Part shown: positions 34,830 through 44,062 of the stretch, one piece after another | How positions within the stretch are numbered: the first letter of the stretch is position 1 | Layout of the letters: each line of letters starts with the position of its first letter | NCBI GenBank assembly: GCA_937929885.1 | Contig: CALFUQ010000114.1 | Span: forward strand, 1-44,062 | DNA length: 44,062 nucleotides | Direction: 5' to 3' | DNA from: an uncultured Saprospiraceae bacterium | Lineage (GTDB): Bacteria; Bacteroidota; Bacteroidia; Chitinophagales; Saprospiraceae | Translations under genes and position numbers: made by a program | The notes under the pieces: model-generated | What the model saw: only the letters and a program-made list of their open reading frames with translations | The model's database searches: none | Told to the model about the DNA's origin: nothing

Positions 34830-35648
34830 CTAATAATAGGTTTGTCCTGGGCTTTTACTCCACTCTATCATCTCAGCATACAATTCTTCAAAGCCTGATT
34901 CCAGATCGCACATCTGCTTAAAGTCTAATCCTTTCTCCTCCATGAGATATTGGACAACTATAGCATACTTAAAGTAGCCTAAGTTTTGAATAGTACCGTC
35001 TTCAAGTTCAAATACTGGAACACCAACATGGTCTCTATTTTCCTCAGCTTGGTATTTTGCTATTTTGCCTAACAAATTGTTATCATTCTTAAAGCTCCTA
35101 GCGATATAGTCTGCATGACCTTCTAGTTTCCAATTGAGATTAACTTGATGTGGTTTAAAGCTAAGTGTAGTTGACAGGTAATATTTGGTATCATAGCGAT
35201 GCTGTACTGCATGCATAAATTCGTGGGCTAGTAAGACAGTCAAGTTAAATTTTCTAAGTTCATAATTATTCATCTCCCACTTAAACTCCGCAGTGTTCTT
35301 TTTAAAATCAGGGGTACTAGCATAGATAACTGAGTTATTAAAATAAGTATATGCTGTACCACTTGCGATCGGATGAAGATTTGGATAGATAGAGCCATCA
35401 TTAAGACAAAGAGAAATCTCTATCTCCTCGTTATAGATATCGCTTGTGCTAATTATTGCTAGGGCGTTCTTAATTACACTCTCTGCTTCTGGTTGAAGGT
35501 TTGAGTTATAATGGACCGTTACATTATCAAAAGTTGTTGATTTGGCATAAACCATGCTTGGGTTGAGCATGAGCATTATCCAGATAGCACAACTAACTCC
35601 TAGAATCGATAAGGAACTAAGAAGGATTCTTTTAATTGTCTTCTTCAT
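34830..35648 (-). CDS. Putative membrane-anchored zinc metallopeptidase
   Basis: A 272-residue protein with an N-terminal membrane helix or signal (about 8-28). The core holds H142-E-F-M-H146, a clear HExxH zinc motif (LLAHEFMHAVQH). LEGHADYIARS follows about 30 residues later, where E176 is a good third ligand of gluzincin type. Residues about 40-110 form a beta-rich prodomain-like part. I do not recognise a named family; peptidase-MA-like enzymes are the nearest resemblance. It lies 65 bp after the ABC permease on the same strand. Confidence 0.72.
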   Translation of the reverse strand: MKKTIKRILLSSLSILGVSCAIWIMLMLNPSMVYAKSTTFDNVTVHYNSNLQPEAESVIKNALAIISTSDIYNEEIEISLCLNDGSIYPNLHPIASGTAYTYFNNSVIYASTPDFKKNTAEFKWEMNNYELRKFNLTVLLAHEFMHAVQHRYDTKYYLSTTLSFKPHQVNLNWKLEGHADYIARSFKNDNNLLGKIAKYQAEENRDHVGVPVFELEDGTIQNLGYFKYAIVVQYLMEEKGLDFKQMCDLESGFEELYAEMIEWSKSPGQTYY

Positions 35649-35713
35649 GAATGTGAAATTTTTATGATTAGGTAAAGAGTTTTATAAGCACTTCATAAAT
35701 GCGCCTATCAATC

Positions 35714-36970
35714 TTACGCTCTAATAGCAACTACAGGATCTAGTCTTGCAGCCTGAAAAGCAGGAATGACACCAGCTATAATACCTACTATGACAGATGC
35801 AACTACTCCAATGACTAGGTTATTGAAACTAAGCCACATATCAAATGGTAAAAAAGTAGAGATCACTTTCAAAACTAACATGACCAGTAAAATCCCTATG
35901 ATCCCACCTATCACGCATAGTATGATGGATTCTATCAAGAATTCTAACAAGATGATGAATCGTTTTGCTCCGAGCGCTTTTTTAACTCCGATGATATTAG
36001 TCCTTTCTTTTACGGAGACAAACATGATATTAGCTACGCTAAATACCCCAACTAGCAAGGCGAAAAAACCTATGATATAACCTGCCAAATTCATTACGCC
36101 AAATACACTATCGAGAACCTCATTAAGCATACTGATATCATTTACAGAAAAATTATCTTCTTCAGCTGGTTTCAGTTTTCTTATCGATCTTAACTTACCA
36201 ACGACTTCGTCTTTTAGCGCATCTAACTCTACACCTTCTTTTGCTTGGATGTATAGCATTTTACCTGCAGCATCACGATTAGTGTTTTTTGTATTGATAT
36301 ACTTTTTAGAAGTGTTAAATGGAATCCACGTTGCTTCGTCATAATCTAGGAAATTGAACATATTCTCCCCTTCCTCTTTTAATACTCCAATCACTTGAAA
36401 TTTAGAGCCATAGAATTTTATGTTCTTGTTAATCGGGTCCTCATTTTGAAATAACTCATTGGCCACAGTGTTTCCTAACACCACTTTATTTGCGCCAGTC
36501 CTATACTCACCTTGTGTAAAACTTCTTCCTTTGACAACCTCCATGTTTTGGATGGACTCGTAAGAAGGTGTAGTCCCTAATACGAATGTTCCTTCAACAC
36601 TATTAGATTTGTACTTAACACCTTTACTACCTGTGTACAGCGCGAATGCAAGTTCATCTGCAAGCTTTAATCTATCACTTAATAACTCATAGTCATTCTC
36701 TGATGGGGATGGTCTCTTGAGGTACTTCCAATAATTATCTCCTGGGTCCTCACTCCATGGCCAGACATCTACTATTAAGACATCACTTCCAAACTCTCCT
36801 AAACCATCTTTTATGTTATCTGAAAGGGAATCGACCGCTGATTGTACCGATATAATGCAAAATATACCTATGCAAATCCCTAAAAGCGAAAGGAAAGTTC
36901 TCAGCTTATTACTCCACAACTCATTAAGAGCGAGAATGGTGCTTTCATAGAATACTTTAAGGTAAATCAT
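35714..36970 (-). CDS. MacB/FtsX-type ABC transporter permease
   Basis: A 418-residue permease. One N-terminal helix (about 20-42, LRTFLSLLGICIGIFCIISV) is followed by a large extracytoplasmic MacB-core-type domain (about 45-280). Three C-terminal helices (about 290-312, 335-365 and 375-405) form the FtsX domain, ending PAFQAARLDPVVAIRA, a hallmark of the family. Such permeases act with a separate MacB/LolD-type ATPase in mechanotransmission or lipoprotein/efflux transport. No ATPase gene is adjacent here, so the partner must be elsewhere. Confidence 0.92.
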   Translation of the reverse strand: MIYLKVFYESTILALNELWSNKLRTFLSLLGICIGIFCIISVQSAVDSLSDNIKDGLGEFGSDVLIVDVWPWSEDPGDNYWKYLKRPSPSENDYELLSDRLKLADELAFALYTGSKGVKYKSNSVEGTFVLGTTPSYESIQNMEVVKGRSFTQGEYRTGANKVVLGNTVANELFQNEDPINKNIKFYGSKFQVIGVLKEEGENMFNFLDYDEATWIPFNTSKKYINTKNTNRDAAGKMLYIQAKEGVELDALKDEVVGKLRSIRKLKPAEEDNFSVNDISMLNEVLDSVFGVMNLAGYIIGFFALLVGVFSVANIMFVSVKERTNIIGVKKALGAKRFIILLEFLIESIILCVIGGIIGILLVMLVLKVISTFLPFDMWLSFNNLVIGVVASVIVGIIAGVIPAFQAARLDPVVAIRA

Positions 36971-37189
36971 ACAAGTATTATAACAGAATATGAATTTAAC
37001 GAGTTAGAGCAAACTAATAGCACTCTATTCGATAAACTAATGATAATAAACTATGAAGTGGCCTAAGAATTGTACTTATTCTACCAGCTAATCCATGTAT
37101 TCCTCTAGATGGAGATCGAGACTAGGTTTTTAAATTAAATTCTTAAATGACATTAATTAAATAAACACCTGAATATGAGGACTTTGGAC

Positions 37190-37220
37190 TTGTTTATGTC
37201 CTAAATATTTTTATTTTTGC
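37190..37220 (+). promoter_or_regulatory. Promoter of queA
   Basis: TTG (37190-37192), a 19-base spacer and TATTTTTGC (37212-37220) fit the Bacteroidota consensus. The -7 element ends 24 bases before the ATG. Confidence 0.55.
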
Positions 37221-37244
37221 ACGTCATTCAAAAAAGCACTTTTC

Positions 37245-38309
37245 ATGCGGACTAAGCTATCACATTTTGACTTCGAATTACCTGAGAAATTAATTGCACA
37301 ATACCCTGCAGACCAAAGAGATGAGTCCAGGCTAATGGTTGTGCACAAAGATTCTGGTAAGATTGAGCATAAAATCTTCAAAGATATCCTGGAGTATTTC
37401 GAAGATGGTGATGCGATGGTGTATAACAACACCAAAGTCTTCCCTGCAAGATTATATGGTAGGAAAGAAAAAACAGGCGCTAAGATTGAGGTTTTCTTAT
37501 TAAGAGAATTGAATAAGGAGAGTCGACTATGGGATGTGCTAGTTGACCCTGCAAGAAAAATTAGAGTAGGTAATAAACTTTACTTCACAGATGGAGAGGA
37601 TAATGATATTTTAGTTGCTGAGGTAGTTGATAATACTACTTCTAGAGGAAGGACAATCAGATTCTTTTATGAAGGAACTGAGGATGAGTTTCAAGAAATA
37701 TTAAAGACCCTTGGTAACACACCACTTCCAAAGTATATTACTAGAGATGAAGAGCCGATAGATAGAGAAAGATATCAGACTGTCTATGCTAAGGAAATAG
37801 GAGCAGTCGCAGCACCTACTGCAGGATTACACTTTAGCAGAGAGTTACTTAAGAGACTAGAGATTAAAGGAGTAAACTTTGCAGAAGTAACACTGCACGT
37901 TGGACTAGGTACTTTTAGAAGTATAGATGTAGAAGATTTATCTAAGCATAAAATGGATGCGGAATACTTTAAGGTAACAGAGCCATCGGCTAACGTGGTT
38001 AACACTGTGAAAACTAATAAGCAACGAGTATTTGGTGTAGGTACAACCTCTATGAGATCTATAGAGTCAGCAGTATCTGCTACTGGGCAGTTAAAAGCAG
38101 CTGAAGGATGGACTAACAAGTTTATATTCCCTCCTTACGATTTTAATATTGCTAATGCGATGATTACTAATTTTCATTTACCTAAGTCTAGTTTGGTAAT
38201 TATGGTGTCTGCTTTTGGAGGAACAGAATTGATATTAGATGCATATCAAGAAGCAATCAAAAAGAAGTACAAGTTCTTTAGTTATGGTGATGCAATGCTC
38301 ATTATCTAA
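37245..38309 (+). CDS. queA: tRNA preQ1(34) S-adenosylmethionine ribosyltransferase-isomerase QueA
   Basis: Adds the ribosyl part of SAM to preQ1 at the tRNA wobble position, giving epoxyqueuosine. Motifs include [23 protein letters not shown], then [27 protein letters not shown] (about 185-197), [13 protein letters not shown] (about 216-228), and the late [21 protein letters not shown]. The 354-residue length is typical. It is divergently arranged with the ABC permease and has its own promoter. Confidence 0.97.
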   Translation: MRTKLSHFDFELPEKLIAQYPADQRDESRLMVVHKDSGKIEHKIFKDILEYFEDGDAMVYNNTKVFPARLYGRKEKTGAKIEVFLLRELNKESRLWDVLVDPARKIRVGNKLYFTDGEDNDILVAEVVDNTTSRGRTIRFFYEGTEDEFQEILKTLGNTPLPKYITRDEEPIDRERYQTVYAKEIGAVAAPTAGLHFSRELLKRLEIKGVNFAEVTLHVGLGTFRSIDVEDLSKHKMDAEYFKVTEPSANVVNTVKTNKQRVFGVGTTSMRSIESAVSATGQLKAAEGWTNKFIFPPYDFNIANAMITNFHLPKSSLVIMVSAFGGTELILDAYQEAIKKKYKFFSYGDAMLII

Positions 38310-38434
38310 ACTAAATCAAGATAATCTTGTAACATAATAGACTGAATAGTAGTCGGTTATGATGAAGGATTGTTTATTTATTCGGACGAGAAATAGATAG
38401 ACAAACAAATTTTACGCTCAAATTGATTTTTTAA

Positions 38435-38443
38435 TAGATTTGC
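38435..38443 (+). promoter_or_regulatory. -7 element before the DUF2795 gene
   Basis: TAGATTTGC matches TAnnTTTGC, 75 bases before the ATG. The leader would be about 70 nt and contains a run of six G (38464-38469) and a GGAAC/GTTCC inverted repeat. Confidence 0.42.
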
Positions 38444-38518
38444 AGCAATTTTAAAAAAGCAATGGGGGGAACTATTTGAATTGGTTCCTACATTATAATA
38501 GTTGTTAAGTATTTATTT

Positions 38519-38740
38519 ATGTATTGGACTTTAGAATTAGCACACCACTTAGAAGATGGCCCATGGCCTGCAACCAGAGACGAGTTAATAGATTACACTA
38601 TTAGGTCTGGTGCTCCGCTAGAAGTGCTTGAGAATCTGCAACAGATAGAAGATGAAGGTGAAATTTATGAGACTATGGTAGATATCTGGCCTGACTATCC
38701 TAGAAAGGATGATTTCCTCTTCAATGAAGATGAATATTAA
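38519..38740 (+). CDS. DUF2795 domain-containing small protein
   Basis: A 73-residue acidic cytosolic protein, YWTLELAHHLEDGPWPATRDELIDYTIRSG in two adjoining stretches, followed by PLEVLENLQQIEDEGEIY. This matches the DUF2795 helical domain, in which the order 'Leu-x-Asp-x-P-x-P-a/s-T-x-x-E-L' is typical. A conserved small protein of Bacteroidota with unknown role. Its own -7 element and an 85-bp gap to cmk suggest separate transcription. Confidence 0.82.
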   Translation: MYWTLELAHHLEDGPWPATRDELIDYTIRSGAPLEVLENLQQIEDEGEIYETMVDIWPDYPRKDDFLFNEDEY

Positions 38741-38810
38741 CCTTACATCTCTATTCCTTCCCTTTTTACACTTTATTTTTCTTGGGCCCTAATGGCTTAC
38801 TTTAATTAGT

Positions 38811-38819
38811 TATTATTGC
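38811..38819 (+). promoter_or_regulatory. Possible -7 element before cmk
   Basis: TATTATTGC is one base from TAnnTTTGC and ends 6 bases before the cmk ATG, giving an almost leaderless transcript if used. Weak. Confidence 0.3.
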
Positions 38820-38825
38820 AGCTTC

Positions 38826-39521
38826 ATGCAAGACCTTAATAAAATTGTAATTGCAATAGATGGTCATTCGTCTTGTGGTAAATCTACCCTTGCGAAAGAT
38901 CTTGCTAAGGAGCTAGGTTATATCTACATAGATACTGGTGCCATGTACCGGGCTATTACACTTTTCTTCTTAGATAAGGAGATTGACTATAGTAGGCCAG
39001 AGTTTTGTAATGTGGCACTTAAGCAAATCGAGATCAGTTTTAAAAATGTGGGTGGAGAAAATCTTGTCTGTCTCAACGGAGAAATTGTAGAAGATCAAAT
39101 AAGAACTAGCAGAGTAGCCAATGATGTCAGTGAAGTCGCAGCTTTAGCTTCTGTAAGAGATTTCTTAAAACTGCAACAACAGCAGATGGGTAAGGACAAA
39201 GGTATTGTCATGGATGGTAGAGATATAGGTTCGGTTATTTTCCCTCATGCTGAGCTTAAGTTTTTTGTTACAGCCAGCCTAAGTGTCAGAGCAAGACGTA
39301 GGTTTGATGAGCTGATCGGTAAAGGCTCTGAAGTTTCTCTTACAGATGTAAGTAAGAATTTAAAAAAGAGGGATACTATTGATAGCACTCGTGCTGTAGC
39401 CCCATTGATTAAGGCTGAAGATGCAGTAGAAATAGATAATTCTAATCTTAATAAAGAAGAACAACTAGAACTTGCCTTAGGCTTTGCCAAGTCTAGGCTA
39501 AAACACGCGATTACTATTTAA
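38826..39521 (+). CDS. cmk: Cytidylate kinase
   Basis: Phosphorylates CMP/dCMP to the diphosphates with ATP. The P-loop IDGHSSCGKSTLAKDLA is at about residues 12-28, DTGAMYRAI at about 36-44, MDGRDIGSVIFPHAELK binds CMP, and the ATP-lid lies near RARRRFDEL. At 231 residues it matches the family. The 3' end overlaps the convergent T9SS protein gene by 8 bp. Confidence 0.96.
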   Translation: MQDLNKIVIAIDGHSSCGKSTLAKDLAKELGYIYIDTGAMYRAITLFFLDKEIDYSRPEFCNVALKQIEISFKNVGGENLVCLNGEIVEDQIRTSRVANDVSEVAALASVRDFLKLQQQQMGKDKGIVMDGRDIGSVIFPHAELKFFVTASLSVRARRRFDELIGKGSEVSLTDVSKNLKKRDTIDSTRAVAPLIKAEDAVEIDNSNLNKEEQLELALGFAKSRLKHAITI

Positions 39522-42500
39522 TTACGGTAAGATCACCTGTTTCAATTACCCTTTCTCCATCTCCTTTTGTGATTTCTATATAGTATACGTATACACCTGG
39601 TGAAAATCGCTGAGAATTAGGGCCCCAACTCATCGAACTACCTTCTGATCTATTTTCATACACTATGTTGCCCCAGCGATCATAGATGAGCATTAAATTG
39701 ATAACTGCTAAGTCATCATTAGTGAATATTCCAAATGATTGATTTTCTGGCCTTGAATCATTAGCCATTGAAACTACATTAGGAATATAGGTTTCGAAAG
39801 ATGGAAAATATTCTAAAAGTGCACACTCCGTATAGGGATCACAATTCTCTATATATGCATTAAAACAAATCTCTCCCGTCATCAAAGGAAAATATGTAAA
39901 GTCAATCCCACAACTTGGATTATCACAAACTGACTCACCTTCAAATGTCCAATCAATGGAATCAGTCATCATAACGAATACAGAATCTACTGATATACTG
40001 AAGCTTCCCCCATCAAGAATAATGTACCTCGTATCTCTAAACAAGCTTAATGAATCAGGACCAGGATTAATGTCGAAAAGAGCTATGGTATCGCAACCAG
40101 AAACTGTATCAATTACAATCACAGTATGACTACCTGCTTCAAGTTCAAAACTAGACTCAAATGTACCAAAGGGATCTTCATCAATGAAAACTTGGTAGTC
40201 TCCACTTCCTCCAACTGGATTTACATTAAGTTCACCGATAGTCTCGCCAAAACAAAGTGGATCAGCAACCGAAATGCCAAAATCTATACCTACAGGATCG
40301 GCTATACTTATAATCAATGAATCGCTAAAAGGACATGCCCCTTCCATCCAAGTATAGATAATCAAATGATCGCCAACTCCTGCCACAACAGGATCAAACT
40401 CACCAGAGTCAGAGATTGCTAGATTACCCGTATCTACAGTCCAATCTCCAAAACCTGAAGCTGTACTTCCAGTGATTAAAGTGTCTATCTGTATAAGCGT
40501 AGCCAAATCAAAATCAATACAAAACTTATCGCTGTTGCTACTAAGTTCTACGGTGACTCCTTCACAAGAACTAAAAGTATGTAGGCATGGAACCGCATTC
40601 TGGAAATCAATCTCGCCACATCCACAACCGCTTATCGCTTCCACTGCTAATTCATAAGAATTACCATTAACTGCTCGAGTATAGATATACTCACTCTCCG
40701 TGACCCTAGCTTCAAATCTTCCGTTGATAAATAATTGGTACTCTTCGATACAATCTTGATCATCCCAATCAAACTCCATTCCCATTGCCGTAGATGTACA
40801 TCTTACCGTACTAAGAACTAATGGCTCTCCTACTTCTATACTATACGGAGCAATATCGGAGTCACAGCCATTATCATCCATGACCATGAAAGTGAAGTTC
40901 TTAGTCCCAGGTGTAGTGAATGTTATATCAAATGGCCCAGGCATAGTACCTACAACATCAGCATTGCTAATATCACCTCCCCAAACTGCTCTCGCATTTA
41001 ATCCTGCATTACCATTATAATCTAGTATAAGTGTCTCACCTATACAAACTCCATCTTCAATATCTAATCGACCTCGCCTCCTTAATCTAGTACTTATTGG
41101 AGGGTCAATCACTTCTATAAACTTGACATTTTCTGCAGGAAATTGGCAATCTGATTCATCGTAACGATAGCTAATTACATATTCTCCATCACCATTTATA
41201 CTAGGATCAAATAGTATGTTATCCTGGAAAATATCACCACTAAGGGTACCTCCTCTAGAAATCCTCCATCGACCATCTCCCGTCCCATCTCCTAAAACCC
41301 CTGACAATGTGAATAATATAGGATCTTCGTTATTCCCATCAAGGCAAATAGAAAGACTGTCTAGATTACCTGTAGCTACGTTTTCGATTTGGTATTCTAT
41401 ATCAGGACAACTCATTGCTTCGCAAGAGATTCTCTCTTCTAAAGGAGGGCAATCTCTATCAGACCCAATTGCAAACACTGTAATGGTCACCTCCTCTCCT
41501 GTAGCTAAACCTGAAGCAGTATATGATTCTGTTCGCACATCTTCATCAACTGTCCTACCATTGATTGCAACAACATAGTTCACTGCATCTGCAACTTGAT
41601 TCCATCTAAAAGATACTGAAGTAGCAGTTTGCTCATCGCATTGTATGCCTAACTCACTTACTCCACTCGCATCTATATAAATCGGTGCGATATCAAAGAT
41701 GCATGGTGGATTGTTTCCTTTTTGCAAGGTAATAGTTAAGCTGTAATCATCTGTTTGAGTAACTGGATATGTTGGATCAGTGGATACTACATCTCCAGCA
41801 CTATTAAACCATTGATAACTTGCATACCGTTCTACACTTTCAAAATTAGTAGGTATCAATGGATCAAAGCTTAAAAATGATGTTCCGTTATTACATTTAG
41901 TATCTAGGATATCTCCTTCACCAAAAAGTTGAGTAACATAGAGCTCAACGGTATTACTACATGCTCCTGCAGTAGAAACGAATCGAGGGCTACTACCTTC
42001 TGCTCTCGGCGGGTATACCTGCCCATTCAACGTAATTCCTGCAAAATCACAAGTGGTGGTATCTACTACCCTATCTGGAGTATTATTACCACCAATAAAA
42101 TCTAATGGTATCAATTGAATATCGGGGCAGTTACCTCCTGGAATTTCAACAAAGAATGTGTCTCTCGTAGGATTATTAGGCAAGCCAGTTAAAGGGTCTC
42201 CTATGTAGTTTGGATCAGATGGAGTAAATTCATCAGAAAGATCGTCTAGACAAACTTCCTCTTCCATCAGACGAATTATATTATTAGGCTCTACTGTAAA
42301 ATTAAAAGTTTCTGTTGGTTGTGATTGATCACATGCATTACTTGCTTTCACAGTTACCATATAATCACCAGGAGGAATATTCATCAAGGCTATATCATTC
42401 CCATCATTTGTTATATTCTGACTAAAGCCTCCTACTGGGATACTAGTTACTTCCCATTCATAAATATTAGCATTACTGATAGGATTGTTAGATGCATTAA

Positions 42501-43101
42501 CTGCAGAAACTCTTACCACGCCTCCTACTCTACATCCCGATGTTGATCCTGGTTGATTATTGACAATAATACCGTCAATACTTTCTGTAATAGACGGATC
42601 GTCAAAACCTGATGAATTTGATATACTGTACTCACAAACACTTTCAGCAAATCCGTCCAGGACTAGGTGATAAATTCTACCTGGAGTAAGACCACTTACT
42701 GTAAAGCTATTTCCATTTCCCACATTAGCGTCACTATTACAATTGATAGGTACTGGTTCTCCATCAATAATTTCTACTAAGGCGAATTGCACACCTATCC
42801 CATGGCCTGTTCCTACACAATTAGTAATCGAAATATCCATGCTGATAGTGGTATTGGTCGCTTGAAGCGTATACCATGCAGGATTATTCAGATTAAAGCT
42901 AAAATAGCTATCACAAGGTTCTATAGATGAAGGATACATGGTTTTATCATAGTCTTCGACAGCAGGTAAAGGAATAAATGTATTTGTAGAGTTAGGATCG
43001 CAAATAGGGGTAGCTTGTTCCCAGCTGATCCCTTGTGACATGAGCATGCCATAGCAGGAGAAAAACGCCAATAAAATCAATAATCGTCTGTGCAAGCTCA
43101 T
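39514..43101 (-). CDS. T9SS type B (CHU_C) multi-domain surface protein
   Basis: A 1195-residue secreted protein. Signal peptide about 1-22 (LLILLAFFSCYGMLMSQG). An N-terminal beta domain (about 25-165) is followed by an Ig/PKD-like region, two Fn3-like modules (about 480-565 and 795-880) and an SprB-type repeat (about 985-1050, PLCFGETIGELNVNPVGGSG). The C-terminal CHU_C domain contains YIPNVVSMAND, YDRWGNIVYEN and PGVYVYYIEI. This domain directs export through the type IX secretion system and attachment to the cell surface. Ligand unknown. It is followed, on the same strand, by a related gene upstream. Confidence 0.9.
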   Translation of the reverse strand: MSLHRRLLILLAFFSCYGMLMSQGISWEQATPICDPNSTNTFIPLPAVEDYDKTMYPSSIEPCDSYFSFNLNNPAWYTLQATNTTISMDISITNCVGTGHGIGVQFALVEIIDGEPVPINCNSDANVGNGNSFTVSGLTPGRIYHLVLDGFAESVCEYSISNSSGFDDPSITESIDGIIVNNQPGSTSGCRVGGVVRVSAVNASNNPISNANIYEWEVTSIPVGGFSQNITNDGNDIALMNIPPGDYMVTVKASNACDQSQPTETFNFTVEPNNIIRLMEEEVCLDDLSDEFTPSDPNYIGDPLTGLPNNPTRDTFFVEIPGGNCPDIQLIPLDFIGGNNTPDRVVDTTTCDFAGITLNGQVYPPRAEGSSPRFVSTAGACSNTVELYVTQLFGEGDILDTKCNNGTSFLSFDPLIPTNFESVERYASYQWFNSAGDVVSTDPTYPVTQTDDYSLTITLQKGNNPPCIFDIAPIYIDASGVSELGIQCDEQTATSVSFRWNQVADAVNYVVAINGRTVDEDVRTESYTASGLATGEEVTITVFAIGSDRDCPPLEERISCEAMSCPDIEYQIENVATGNLDSLSICLDGNNEDPILFTLSGVLGDGTGDGRWRISRGGTLSGDIFQDNILFDPSINGDGEYVISYRYDESDCQFPAENVKFIEVIDPPISTRLRRRGRLDIEDGVCIGETLILDYNGNAGLNARAVWGGDISNADVVGTMPGPFDITFTTPGTKNFTFMVMDDNGCDSDIAPYSIEVGEPLVLSTVRCTSTAMGMEFDWDDQDCIEEYQLFINGRFEARVTESEYIYTRAVNGNSYELAVEAISGCGCGEIDFQNAVPCLHTFSSCEGVTVELSSNSDKFCIDFDLATLIQIDTLITGSTASGFGDWTVDTGNLAISDSGEFDPVVAGVGDHLIIYTWMEGACPFSDSLIISIADPVGIDFGISVADPLCFGETIGELNVNPVGGSGDYQVFIDEDPFGTFESSFELEAGSHTVIVIDTVSGCDTIALFDINPGPDSLSLFRDTRYIILDGGSFSISVDSVFVMMTDSIDWTFEGESVCDNPSCGIDFTYFPLMTGEICFNAYIENCDPYTECALLEYFPSFETYIPNVVSMANDSRPENQSFGIFTNDDLAVINLMLIYDRWGNIVYENRSEGSSMSWGPNSQRFSPGVYVYYIEITKGDGERVIETGDLTVIK

Positions 43102-43218
43102 GGGTTAGCTCTCCGCTGTATTAGCGTAATTACTAATGTGTAAAAATAAGAAAAACTAGATGCTATTTGCGTTGATTAAAGAACTTAACAGCTGCGCAGA
43201 AAGTAAATTTTCATACAA

Positions 43219-44062
43219 TTACCTTATTAAGAGAACATCTCCTGATATTCTCCTCTGTTCCCCATCGATTAGCAATACTTCTACCACATAAACGTATACA
43301 CCAGGGATTAGATTTTGTGATTTATGTGTTCCATCCCATTCTCTTGTTTCTATTTTAGGATCGTACGGTCCTACTCCAAAAACCTCATTACCCCAACGAT
43401 CATATATGTTGATAGATTGGACTTCTTGTATAGCATTAGTTGCATATATTTTAAATACCGAATTCTCGTCAAAGCCAGTCGCATTAAAAGCATTTGGTAC
43501 GTATATATCTTTGTCCTTGGTTACTCTTATAAGTGCGGATGTCGAAGCTTCACAGCCGCTCTCAGTAACGATTTGCACTTCTATGAAGGCATCTGTAAGT
43601 GGTGTAATATTTACAGCTTCTTGACCAGATGAGAATGGTTGATCAGATAAATTCCATTCTATGGATCTTAATGGGTCACCATTTGTAATTACAGTACCTA
43701 TAATCTCTATTTCATCACCCAGATTGACCTCATAGTCATCTTCTAATTCTACCTCTACATCAAGCCCATCTTGTAGCACAACTTCCTTTGAAGCACCACA
43801 ACCTATTCTATCTTTTACGTTGAGTTTATAATTACCTGCTGGCAAATTGTCAAACAAAGTTTCTAACTGATAGCTCGATCCATCTATCGAGTAAGAGTAA
43901 GGCGCTGTTCCTCCTTCGATAAGACCTACATCGATATAACCTGTTGACGTACCTGAGCATGGAGGATCAAATTGATCAAATGAAAAATCAGTGAGATCAC
44001 TTGTTGCTGTTTGCACTTCTACTACAGCAGTACCTTCGCAACCGTTGTTGGTATCAGTAACT
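43219..44062 (-). CDS. T9SS CHU_C protein, 3' part only
   Basis: The minus-strand reading frame stays open to the window edge, beyond the internal Met codon at 44014-44016, so this is the C-terminal 281 residues or so of a larger protein. It begins with an SprB-type repeat (PPCSGTSTGYIDVGLIEGGTAPYSYS) and a Cys-containing linker. It then has the CHU_C domain: YVPNAFNATGFDENSVFKIY, IYDRWGNEVFG and PGVYVYVVEV. It is a paralogue of the next gene downstream, sharing the same module order at the end, and is expected to be exported by T9SS. Confidence 0.9.
   Translation of the reverse strand, partial: VTDTNNGCEGTAVVEVQTATSDLTDFSFDQFDPPCSGTSTGYIDVGLIEGGTAPYSYSIDGSSYQLETLFDNLPAGNYKLNVKDRIGCGASKEVVLQDGLDVEVELEDDYEVNLGDEIEIIGTVITNGDPLRSIEWNLSDQPFSSGQEAVNITPLTDAFIEVQIVTESGCEASTSALIRVTKDKDIYVPNAFNATGFDENSVFKIYATNAIQEVQSINIYDRWGNEVFGVGPYDPKIETREWDGTHKSQNLIPGVYVYVVEVLLIDGEQRRISGDVLLIR

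Noticed and set aside
34814-34830. ACAAC/GTTGT hairpin as terminator of the zinc peptidase gene
   Set aside because: The stem is only 5 bp and no U-tract follows on the minus strand.
38333-38361. Hairpin after queA (CATAA-GACT / AGTC-TTATG)
   Set aside because: It has an internal mismatch and no following T-run; could be chance in AT-rich DNA.
1-44062. CRISPR arrays, insertion sequences, prophage or toxin-antitoxin modules
   Set aside because: No regularly spaced repeats, transposase, integrase or phage proteins are visible; gene content is mainly housekeeping.

Overview
The window is AT-rich bacterial chromosome from a member of the Bacteroidota. Four kinds of evidence support this. Two large secreted proteins end in the gliding-motility-type (CHU_C) C-terminal domain used by the type IX secretion system. 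FtsZ ends in the family's NNQFLHDNVD-type tail. Many genes are preceded by the phylum's TAnnTTTG(C) -7 promoter element instead of a Shine-Dalgarno sequence. A fused E1 alpha/beta dehydrogenase, a 2TM-domain protein and a DUF2795 protein fit the same phylum. The SprB-repeat/CHU_C proteins would suit the Saprospiria or a related class, but that finer placement is a guess.

Left end (1-1260): a tRNA-Arg(UCG) on the minus strand, one unrecognised single-span membrane protein on the plus strand, and a strong intrinsic terminator that closes the minus-strand operon to its right. 1256-16587 is a complete minus-strand division and cell-wall (dcw) cluster. In transcription order it is mraZ, rsmH, ftsL-like, ftsI (with PASTA domain), murE, mraY, murD, ftsW, murG, murC, ftsQ, ftsA, ftsZ. 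Nearly every junction overlaps or is a few bases long; the exception is a 147-bp gap with a hairpin between murE and mraY. murF and ddl are not in the cluster. Three 10-bp-spaced AAAGTG-like repeats just upstream of mraZ look like a MraZ operator for autoregulation. About 700 bp upstream of mraZ has no gene and holds several inverted repeats.

17300-20496 carries a dolichol-phosphate-mannose-synthase-like glycosyltransferase and a fused 2-oxoacid dehydrogenase E1, both minus. 20734-28076 is mostly plus-strand: a DUF1573 exported protein, an M23 lipoprotein, a yaaA/penicillin-acylase/small membrane protein operon, a 2TM protein, and a voltage-gated-type K+ channel with an unusual C-terminal zinc ribbon. 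28056-30785 (minus) has a YjjG-type HAD phosphatase, a DoxX-like membrane protein and a large FAD-dependent oxidoreductase.

30954-33995 is the most interesting accessory unit. It is a four-gene plus-strand operon with an ECF sigma factor, a single-span protein with a HEAT-like outer domain (probable anti-sigma factor), and two secreted DUF4097-like proteins built from repeated His-(His/Tyr)-Gly strands. Four tandem copies of AATTGAG separate the sigma gene from its likely antagonist.

34121-34728 is rpmI-rplT, without infC or thrS directly upstream. 34830-36970 (minus) holds a membrane-anchored putative zinc peptidase and a MacB/FtsX-type ABC permease without its ATPase. 37245-39521 (plus) carries queA, a DUF2795 protein and cmk. 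The right end (39514-44062, minus) holds two CHU_C/SprB-repeat surface proteins, the second running off the window.
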